Positions 1 through 5,202 of a stretch of DNA of 7,928 nt are shown here, piece after piece. The notes beneath the pieces were generated by a model. That model saw only the letters and a program-made list of their open reading frames with translations, was not told where the DNA came from and ran no database searches. Numbering within the stretch: the first letter of the stretch is position 1; each line of letters begins with the position of its first letter. The position numbers and the translations under genes are program-made. Source of the stretch: an uncultured Desulfobacterales bacterium (GTDB lineage Bacteria; Desulfobacterota; Desulfobacteria; Desulfobacterales; JAFDCJ01); NCBI GenBank assembly GCA_945787595.1, contig CALZJV010000415.1, positions 1 through 7,928 of the forward strand. Direction: 5' to 3'.

Positions 1-3
1 CGT

Positions 4-144
4 AAGTGGGTTGAGCTTGACTTACAATTTTCCTTTTGCGATAATCGGGCCGTCAAAAATTACACAATTTGGTATTTTTGATTTTCACAACCGCCATATT
101 ATTTGATGGCAAAATCCAGCCTAACATTTTGAAATATTTTGGTT
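4..144. repeat. 141-bp direct repeat, copy 1 (promoter-bearing)
   Basis: This stretch aligns without gaps to 2752-2892 (constant offset of 2748) with about 11 mismatches in 141 positions, most of them transitions. It lies just upstream of the Cys-rich small gene. It holds a promoter-like pair (17-45), an inverted repeat TCAAAAAT/ATTTTTGA (53-60 and 74-81, 13-nt loop) and a second one GCCAT/ATGGC (93-97 and 106-110). No open reading frame, target-site duplication or terminal inverted repeat is visible, so it is better described as a duplicated regulatory region than as a proven mobile element. The left edge is close to the window start and could extend beyond it. Confidence 0.9.
17..45 (+). 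promoter_or_regulatory. Sigma70-type promoter in repeat copy 1
   Basis: TTGACT (17-22) and GATAAT (40-45) are separated by exactly 17 nt, each one base from consensus. Transcription would start near 52, just at the TCAAAAAT/ATTTTTGA palindrome, which is a sensible place for a repressor operator. The first gene downstream is the Cys-rich protein at 200. Both hexamers are unchanged in the second repeat copy, although the repeat has diverged elsewhere. Confidence 0.65.
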
Positions 145-199
145 TCTGCATGTTAGGGTCGGGCCAAGCTAAGCAGTTAAACGGTAAGGAGGATAAGCC

Positions 200-406
200 G
201 TGAAACAAAAATCCAGGTGGGAAAAGTGCCAGGTAAAATGCCCTGAGGAAAAAATTGAAACCGAGCTATTACTCGAGTGGCGAGAAGAAAACGGTAAAAA
301 AGTCTTGAACAGCGTTAGCTGCAAAAATCCCAAACTGATGGATCTCAAACCCGAAGACTGCCAATGGTCGTGCTGGGAAGAATTAGAAAAAGGGTTCTCC
401 GATTAG
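200..406 (+). CDS. Small Cys-rich protein of unknown function (68 aa)
   Basis: The product is a 68-aa, charged, soluble protein with no signal peptide or membrane segment. Its five cysteines are arranged as C10-x3-C14, C41 and C54-x3-C58, which suggests a small metal-binding or redox fold. Aromatic residues (W56, W59) surround the last pair. The start is GTG at 200, chosen because AAGGAGG lies at 186-192 with a 7-nt spacer; no better in-frame start exists. I associate proteins of this look with Desulfobacterota hypotheticals, but I assign no function. It sits alone behind the promoter of repeat copy 1. A possible membrane micro-ORF begins overlapping its stop codon, so the two may be translationally coupled. 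The gene is likely real; the function is unknown. Confidence 0.75.
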   Translation: MKQKSRWEKCQVKCPEEKIETELLLEWREENGKKVLNSVSCKNPKLMDLKPEDCQWSCWEELEKGFSD

Positions 407-530
407 TGTTAAGGCCTTCTTCAGCAAATGGGGATGGTCCGTTTTCAAAAGTGAACTGTTATGGATTTGGCTGCCCTCCTTCATGATCGCAGTGCTTACC
501 AGATTCATACGTCTCGCACGATTCGACTGA
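402..530 (+). CDS. Possible single-helix membrane micro-ORF, non-canonical start
   Basis: The frame is open from 387 to the TGA at 528-530 and reads like protein: an aromatic/basic N-terminal part containing FFSKWGWSVFK, a hydrophobic stretch LLWIWLPSFMIAVLTRF, then a basic tail RLARFD. This resembles a small membrane protein with a positively charged cytoplasmic end. There is no ATG, GTG or TTG before the helix. The best placed candidates are ATT at 402, which overlaps the end of the upstream Cys-rich gene, or GTT at 408. The left end is therefore uncertain, and the ORF may be a decayed gene or chance. Its position directly behind the Cys-rich gene would fit translational coupling. Confidence 0.3.
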   Translation: MSVKAFFSKWGWSVFKSELLWIWLPSFMIAVLTRFIRLARFD

Positions 531-625
531 AAGCCCCGGTTTGTAATTTATTAGGTCTTGACCATTTTTCGTATTTCTGATTTTAAAGGCTAAAGTTATG
601 TTCGAACAAAGAAAGGAGATATCCA

Positions 626-1156
626 ATGGGAATTCCAGAGCCGCTTACCAAAGAGCAAGCACCTGCTGAGCTGCATAAAATCTACGACAAAATGCATGAA
701 GTTATCGGCAGGATGCCCAATATTTTTGGGGTCGTAGCCAGATTTCCGGCAGCCCTGAAAACACTCATTCAATTTTATGACGCGGTCATGAGCAAAGGTA
801 AAATAGAAGCCAAATACAAGGAGCTGGCCTATCTGAAAACATCCATCATAAATGAATGCCAGTACTGAACCCTCGCCCACACTGCTTCGGCGAAGCAGGC
901 TGGCATTACCGACAAACAGATACAGGAGCTGAGGTTTTACCGGCGCAGCGAGATCTTTGACGAAAAAGAAAAAATCACCATTCGCTTTGCCGATATTGTT
1001 ACGCGCGGGGCTACCGCTGTCGACCCCGAGGTTCTGGAATATGTGGGCAAATATTATTCCGAGGATGAGATTGTTGAGTTGACGATGGTGATTGGCCTAG
1101 CCAATTTGGTCAACCGAATCAACGATACCCTGCAGACCGAACCCGATCTGGGGTAA
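626..1156 (+). CDS. AhpD/CMD-like selenoprotein with in-frame UGA (Sec81), 176 aa
   Basis: ATG at 626 follows AAAGGAGAT (612-620) with good spacing. Codon 81 is TGA (866-868), but the same frame continues without a stop to TAA at 1154-1156, giving 176 residues, a normal length for carboxymuconolactone decarboxylase/AhpD-like peroxidase-related proteins. The active-site motif reads E77-C78-Q-Y-[UGA81]-T-L-A-H85, so the UGA replaces the second Cys of the family motif CxxCxxxH. Glu66 lies 12 residues before C78, as the proton-relay Glu does in AhpD. The part after the UGA is typical of the family (helical, FDEKEKITIRFADIVTRG, then EDEIVELTMVIGLANLVNR). A SECIS-like hairpin follows the UGA. The expected role is a cytoplasmic selenol/thiol peroxidase or disulfide reductase; the substrate is unknown. 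The gene is single, convergent with the GNAT gene, and its own promoter is unclear (weak TTGACC at 558). Confidence 0.88.
877..903 (+). promoter_or_regulatory. Bacterial SECIS-like hairpin for Sec81
   Basis: CTGCTTC (882-888) pairs perfectly with GAAGCAG (892-898) around the triloop GGC (889-891). Below it a 2x2 internal loop separates a short stem CCA (877-879) with TGG (901-903). The first loop G is 20 nt after the UGA (866-868), and G occupies the first two loop positions. Bacterial SECIS elements bound by SelB are short hairpins within the coding region just after the UGA, with a G at the start of a small apical loop, so this fits. The hairpin is translated as part of the selenoprotein. 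Confidence 0.78.
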
Positions 1157-1198
1157 AGGATAGTGCTCAAGCCGGCAGGGAGTAGAGGTTCAAAGAAT

Positions 1199-1696
1199 TC
1201 AATAAAGATCGAACCATTTCTGGTCTGCAAGAACAACGGAAGTTTCGACCTGGCGTTCTGGAATCAACCAATATTTCTCCAGCAGCCGATCCTTCTCTTC
1301 CTGGGGAACTACTTTAAAGCCGTGTTTTTCATAAAAACGAATTGCCCATACCGCATTTGCCCAAGTGCCGATTAATAGGGGGTGTTTGGTTTGACGGCAA
1401 AGCGCCAACAGTAACTCTTTTCCAATGCCCTGGTTTTGCCTCTCCGGACGTACATATGCATGTCTGATGAGGGTTACGTCCCGAACATGCTGAATTCCCA
1501 TGACACCAATCAGCTTGCTATCTTCCTCATACCCCCAAAATTCCACACCTTCATCGATTTGCTGTCTCAGTTCATCTTTGGACATATAAGGTACTTTCCA
1601 ACGGTCGTCGGGGATGGCGCCTTTATACTTTATGGCGGCATCGTTGATTATGAGATAGATAGTGTCGAAATCCAAATCATGACATTGACGTATCAT
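1199..1696 (-). CDS. GNAT family N-acetyltransferase
   Basis: This 165-aa protein has the GNAT fold. The acetyl-CoA pyrophosphate-binding motif is QNQGIG (87-92) after the beta-strand that ends in YVRPE, and the motif-B region FYEKHGF (121-127) follows. It transfers an acetyl group from acetyl-CoA to an amine that cannot be named from sequence. The ATG at 1696 is the only sensible start; the purine-rich GGGGAGG before it is only about 2 nt away, which is tight and may mean weak translation or coupling. The stop of vapC lies 23 nt upstream on the same strand, so it is probably transcribed from the vapBC promoter. It resembles stand-alone GNATs of anaerobes rather than TacT-type toxins, which pair with ribbon-helix-helix antitoxins. 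It converges on the selenoprotein gene. Confidence 0.85.
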   Translation of the reverse strand: MIRQCHDLDFDTIYLIINDAAIKYKGAIPDDRWKVPYMSKDELRQQIDEGVEFWGYEEDSKLIGVMGIQHVRDVTLIRHAYVRPERQNQGIGKELLLALCRQTKHPLLIGTWANAVWAIRFYEKHGFKVVPQEEKDRLLEKYWLIPERQVETSVVLADQKWFDLY

Positions 1697-1719
1697 GGCC
1701 TCCCCATTGATCGAAAGAT

Positions 1720-2163
1720 TTAGGATAAACAGTTTTCATACCCAACTAAATTCGTAAAATATTTTTTGTATATTCCCCGGTCTCTGGTGATAATTGCATC
1801 ACATTTTGCCGAGGCAAAACCTCCAATCAAAAAATCAGAAAGGAAATGAGCTCGATAAACCAGTTGATAGTCGCACTGGGGGCATTTAACCTTTTCCTTT
1901 CGTTTAAGATATTTCATCCAGCTTTTTGCGGCTATTGTTACGGAAATGGTATCCAATGGCGTGACTTCAATTCTGTGTTCTGATAAAAATTCATCAGCCA
2001 GTTTTTTATTTCCTTTAAACTGGGGTAAAAGCTCTGCATAGACCACCGATGGGGCCACCAGGTCGTCACCTCTTTCCAAAGCTACATATAATTTCTCCTG
2101 AAAATTTCTGAATTCGTCTTTCAGGATATCGATTAGAATTGTAGTATCTATACAAACTCTCAA
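1720..2163 (-). CDS. vapC: PIN-domain ribonuclease toxin, VapC family
   Basis: This 147-aa PIN-domain protein has the expected four acidic active-site residues: D6 (CIDTT), E44 (VVYAELL), D110 (LSDFLIGGFA) and D128 (ITRDRG). VapC toxins are Mg-dependent endoribonucleases that cut tRNA or rRNA when free of antitoxin. I chose the TTG at 2163-2161 as start because it overlaps the vapB stop as TTGA, the usual coupled arrangement, and puts the first strand LRVCIDTT at the N-terminus. A longer in-frame extension to 2232 lies inside vapB and is not credible. Between E44 and D110 there is a C94-P-Q-C97 pair plus H106, with C121 after it, which may bind zinc. The RNA target is unknown. Confidence 0.88.
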   Translation of the reverse strand: MRVCIDTTILIDILKDEFRNFQEKLYVALERGDDLVAPSVVYAELLPQFKGNKKLADEFLSEHRIEVTPLDTISVTIAAKSWMKYLKRKEKVKCPQCDYQLVYRAHFLSDFLIGGFASAKCDAIITRDRGIYKKYFTNLVGYENCLS

Positions 2164-2381
2164 TTTATTGGTCCCCTGACCTTCTCGAGATAGCCCATAG
2201 TAGTGGATCCGTCCTTGAATTTTCCGCGCCATTTCTCCCTGATTTCTGCAATGGGGTCAACAACTAAGACATATTTTGTCCCCTTCTTTACAATATCCAC
2301 TTCTGCTCCGGGAACAATACCCAGCTCTTTTCTGACTTTTACCGGTAAAGTGATTTGATATTTGGCTGTTACTTTCGACAT
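2160..2381 (-). CDS. vapB: AbrB/MazE-fold antitoxin, VapB family
   Basis: This 73-aa protein has an N-terminal SpoVT-AbrB swapped-hairpin DNA-binding domain (about 1-45, with KYQITLPVKVRKELG and PGAEVDI). A C-terminal tail (about 46-73, containing WRGKF and GYLEKVRG) should wrap and inhibit the PIN toxin. Three starts are possible: GTG 2390, ATG 2387 and ATG 2381. ATG 2381 is preferred because GAGG lies 8 nt before it and the AbrB strand MSKVTAKYQ begins there as usual. The stop overlaps the TTG start of vapC. Together with VapC it is expected to repress the promoter just upstream, where GTATAC palindromes are present. Confidence 0.88.
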   Translation of the reverse strand: MSKVTAKYQITLPVKVRKELGIVPGAEVDIVKKGTKYVLVVDPIAEIREKWRGKFKDGSTTMGYLEKVRGPIN

Positions 2382-2398
2382 TTGCATCACCTCAAATT

Positions 2399-2449
2399 GG
2401 TATACCTTTTATGTTAATTGAGTATACCCATAATTCTGCACTCGGTCAA
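2399..2449 (-). promoter_or_regulatory. vapBC promoter with GTATAC operator boxes
   Basis: On the minus strand TTGACC (2449-2444) and TATACT (2426-2421) are separated by exactly 17 nt, a strong sigma70-like promoter. The palindrome GGTATACC occurs at 2399-2406, and a near copy, AGTATACC on the plus strand, at 2421-2428 covers the -10 box. Their spacing is 22 nt between starts, about two helical turns. This is what one expects for cooperative autorepression by the VapBC complex. Which of the AbrB dimers binds where is inference. Confidence 0.75.
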
Positions 2450-2734
2450 GCTTCGGCCAAATCTAAATCTCTGACACGGCAAACTTTCCAAACCTGATAG
2501 GGTTCTTCGTACCTGATGTTCAGTTCGATGGACTCGACCAAGTCCTCCACCTGGTCGATATATTGTTCGACGGGCACCCTTTTCTCAGGCGGGCTCCAAC
2601 TCTTCGACCGGAAAGGGCCCGGACGAATCTTTGGGTATCATGGGATAAACGCGCTTACCATTCGGGCATGAATCATTGATCCCTTGAAATACGCTTTTCC
2701 CCTTTTCCAGGATGAGATAGGAAACCTTTTCGGT
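2446..2734 (-). pseudogene. Degenerate coding traces upstream of vapB, unrecognised
   Basis: Two protein-like reading stretches lie on the minus strand. The first is open from 2734 and runs to TGA at 2587-2585; it contains YLILEKGKSVFQGIND and has no ATG, GTG or TTG before a late ATG. The second ends at TGA 2448-2446 and contains VPVEQYIDQVEDLVESIEL and YEEPYQVWKVCRVRD. Removing one A from the AAA in the CCCAAAG sequence (about 2630) would join them into one frame. Alternatively the second part is a 43-aa ORF from GTG 2577. Its stop overlaps the -35 box of vapBC. I do not recognise the family. Repeat copy 2 begins just upstream (2752), so the 5' part may have been lost there. Confidence 0.35.
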
Positions 2735-2751
2735 TTACATAGATACGACCA

Positions 2752-2892
2752 AAGTGGGTTGCGCTTGACTTACAATTTTCCTTTTGCGATAATCGGGCCG
2801 TCAAAAATTACACAACCTGGTATTTTTGATTTCCACAGTCACCATATTGTTTGATGGCAACATCCAGCCCAACATTCTGAAATATTTTGGTT
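2752..2892. repeat. 141-bp direct repeat, copy 2 (promoter-bearing)
   Basis: This is the second copy of the element at 4-144, about 92 % identical and gap-free. The left inverted repeat TCAAAAAT/ATTTTTGA is conserved. The second one is reduced to CCAT/ATGG because of a G-to-A change. Similarity stops at both edges: the sequence after 2892 is unrelated to that after 144. It lies some 225 bp upstream of hyuA. Confidence 0.9.
2765..2793 (+). promoter_or_regulatory. Sigma70-type promoter in repeat copy 2, likely for hyuAB
   Basis: TTGACT (2765-2770) and GATAAT (2788-2793) with a 17-nt spacer are identical to those in copy 1. The next gene on this strand is hyuA at 3117, so transcripts starting near 2800 would have a leader of about 317 nt containing the stem-loop at 2941-2972. 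A palindrome sits directly downstream of the expected start site, so control by a repressor is possible. Confidence 0.6.
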
Positions 2893-2940
2893 CCCACAAG
2901 TGATTTGCGTGAAAAAAGTATTAAAAACCTGCATTCTCTG

Positions 2941-2972
2941 CTCCCGACTATATCGTGACCGATAATCGGGAG
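2941..2972 (+). promoter_or_regulatory. Two-tier stem-loop in the hyuA leader
   Basis: CTCCCGA (2941-2947) pairs with TCGGGAG (2966-2972). Inside it TATCG (2951-2955) pairs with CGATA (2960-2964) around the tetraloop TGAC, with an asymmetric internal loop (CTA against A). No T-run follows (TTCTATTCC), so a simple intrinsic terminator is unlikely. It could be an RNA element in the leader, a protein-binding palindrome or the end of an upstream transcript. It lies 145 nt before the hyuA start. Confidence 0.5.
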
Positions 2973-3116
2973 TTCTATTCCAAGAACAAATCTCCTGGCA
3001 GGAAGACCAGCTTCCCGTGTTCTAGCCTGTCATCATTGATTTAGGTAAAGATTTGCAATCCAAATAGATAAAGACCCAGGTTGGACTCAATCAAGATCAG
3101 AAAAGGAGGTTCTGGT

Positions 3117-5180
3117 ATGAAGTATGTAGTTGGAATAGATACTGGAGGGACGTTTACAGATTTGATATGCGTTGATGAAGAGGGGGCCAGCATTATCATT
3201 AAAACACCATCGACACCGGAGGACCCCTCAAAGGCGGTGGTTAATGGACTGAATGACATGGCCGTAAAACTGGCCAAAGATCTCCCCGGTCTTCTGAGCG
3301 ATGTCACGCGAATCTGCCATGGAACGACGGTTACTACAAACACGGTTCTTACCTGGACCGGCGCTAAAGTCGGGCTGATCTGCACAAAGGGATTCCGGGA
3401 TACCTTGGGTATCCGTTTCGGCATTCGAGAAACTCCCTATGACTACACGATTCCGGCCCCCAAAGCACTGTCGCCCCGATATCTCAGAGTTCCCATCGAA
3501 GAGCGGATCAAGTGGAACGGCGAGGTTGTCAAACCATTGAATGAAGCAGAAGTTCGAGAGGCCTGTCAATATTTTAAGGCGCAGGGCGTGGAAGCCATTG
3601 TTGTCGGATTTGTATGGTCATTTAAAAATCCAACCCACGAACGACGGGCGGTTGAGATCTGCCGGGAGGAGCTGCCCGATGTCTATGTTTGCGGCTCCTG
3701 TGATGTCCAGCCCGAAATACGCGAATACTGGCGCATCAGCACGGCAACCCTCAATGCCTATGTGGGACCCAATTTATCCGGATACCTTAAAAATCTGGTA
3801 AAAACCCTGAAGGAATCCGGCTTTCAGGGGCAACTTTTGGTTACCCAGTCCAATGCCGGCGTCATTTTCCCGGAAATTGCAATTGAACAGGCAGTTCGCA
3901 CGATCCTTTCCGGCCCTGCCTGCGGTCCGGCGGCGGCAGCGTATTTGGCATTCCCTTTAGATTTAAGAAATCTTATCACGATTGATATGGGTGGTACGAG
4001 TCTGGATGTCTGTTTGATCAAAGACGGACAACCTTGTACGGCTCTGGAAACCGCTGTGGCAGGCGTGTATCATTTGAAGTTGCCGCTGATCGATGTGCAT
4101 ACGATCGGGGCCGGTGGCGGGAGTATTGCCTGGCTCGACAAAATGAATGTTTTGCACGTAGGGCCTCAAAGCGCGGGCGCCGTCCCCGGTCCGGTCTGCT
4201 ACAATAAGGGCGGCACTGAACCCACCAGCACGGATGCGGATCTGGTGCTGGGTTATTTAAATCCTGATTATTTTCTTGGCGGTGAAATGTCGGTGGACAT
4301 CGAATCGGCGCGAACGGCAATCAAGGAAAAGATTGCAGACCCGCTGGGTATCGATGTCATTACCGCGGCAAGGTCCATTCGGAAGGTCATCGATCACAGC
4401 ATGTCCGATGCCATATCTCAGGTTTCGGTCGAACGGGGCGAAGATCCCAGAAAATACACCTTGGTGGCAGCCGGCGGGGCCGGGCCGGTCCACGTTGCTG
4501 ATCTTGCAAGGCCGCTTGGGATCAATCAGATATTGATTTCAAGAACCTCCTCTATTTTTTGCGCCCTGGGAAGTATCATTGCCGATCTTCGTCATGACCT
4601 CGTACGTTCGGTGGTGGTCAAAACCAACCAGGCCGGCGCAGATAAATTAAATACTACCTTCCGTGATATGAAAACCGTAGGCGACGGTTATTTAGAGCGT
4701 GAAGGTATCGTTGCCGATGACCGCTATTACGGAAAATCGATCGATATGAGATATAAGGGACAGTTTCACGAGGTAGAACTACCGATAACCGAGGCGGAGC
4801 TGACCGATGAAGGTATTGAAAGTATTGTCGCGGATTTTCATAAGAAACACGAAGAGCTTTATGCTTACAGGGATATCGTCGAGACAGAAATGATCAATCT
4901 GCGGTTGGCTGCTTGCGGAAAGGTCGTGACGCCTTCCCGCAAAGCAATTGTTGAAAAATCTTCGGATGCCGCTAAATATGTCAAAGATAAAAGAGATGTC
5001 TATTTTGAGAAAAAATTCGGATTCGTGCCCACCACTATTTATGATGGCGACAATATGGTAGCCGGAAATATTGTCGAGGGACCTGCCATAATCGAGCAAA
5101 AAACGACAACCGTAGTCGTCCCGCCGATGGCCAGATTGGAAGTGACGGAATACGGGGATTATCTGGTGAAGCTAAAATAA
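3117..5180 (+). CDS. hyuA: HyuA-family subunit (hydantoinase/oxoprolinase/ketone carboxylase type)
   Basis: This 687-aa protein belongs to the hydantoinase A/oxoprolinase family, the ATP-binding subunit that phosphorylates the substrate in N-methylhydantoinase, 5-oxoprolinase and acetone/acetophenone carboxylases. Visible motifs: GIDTGGTFTD (6-15) and HGTT (68-71) in the N-terminal domain; SGPACGPAAAAY (265-276), IDMGGTSLDV (289-298, second phosphate loop), HTIGAGGGSIAWLD (328-341), PGPVCYNKGGTEPTSTDADL (357-376) and GGAGPVHVADLA (453-464) in the central actin-like domain; RYKGQFHEVELPI (545-557) and EGPAIIEQKTTT (654-665) in the C-terminal domain. It is full length. ATG 3117 has AAAGGAGG (3102-3109) with a 7-nt spacer; a TTG at 3081 is less likely. 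hyuB follows after 22 nt. The true substrate cannot be told from sequence. Confidence 0.92.
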   Translation: MKYVVGIDTGGTFTDLICVDEEGASIIIKTPSTPEDPSKAVVNGLNDMAVKLAKDLPGLLSDVTRICHGTTVTTNTVLTWTGAKVGLICTKGFRDTLGIRFGIRETPYDYTIPAPKALSPRYLRVPIEERIKWNGEVVKPLNEAEVREACQYFKAQGVEAIVVGFVWSFKNPTHERRAVEICREELPDVYVCGSCDVQPEIREYWRISTATLNAYVGPNLSGYLKNLVKTLKESGFQGQLLVTQSNAGVIFPEIAIEQAVRTILSGPACGPAAAAYLAFPLDLRNLITIDMGGTSLDVCLIKDGQPCTALETAVAGVYHLKLPLIDVHTIGAGGGSIAWLDKMNVLHVGPQSAGAVPGPVCYNKGGTEPTSTDADLVLGYLNPDYFLGGEMSVDIESARTAIKEKIADPLGIDVITAARSIRKVIDHSMSDAISQVSVERGEDPRKYTLVAAGGAGPVHVADLARPLGINQILISRTSSIFCALGSIIADLRHDLVRSVVVKTNQAGADKLNTTFRDMKTVGDGYLEREGIVADDRYYGKSIDMRYKGQFHEVELPITEAELTDEGIESIVADFHKKHEELYAYRDIVETEMINLRLAACGKVVTPSRKAIVEKSSDAAKYVKDKRDVYFEKKFGFVPTTIYDGDNMVAGNIVEGPAIIEQKTTTVVVPPMARLEVTEYGDYLVKLK

Positions 5181-5202
5181 ATTGCCTGGAAAGGAGGATA
5201 AG

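Noticed and set aside
4..144. Insertion sequence or MITE identity for the 141-bp repeat
   Set aside because: No terminal inverted repeats or target duplications flank either copy, and it has no coding capacity.
626..868. A complete 80-aa protein ending at TGA 866
   Set aside because: It would end inside the CxxC motif, and the family sequence continues in the same frame; recoding as Sec explains it better.
2164..2232. N-terminal extension of VapC to a start at 2232
   Set aside because: It lies inside vapB out of frame and precedes the canonical PIN first strand; TTG 2163 with the TTGA overlap fits better.
3041..3569. Antisense ORFs opposite hyuA
   Set aside because: Low-complexity translations without motifs, shadows of the hyuA coding frame.
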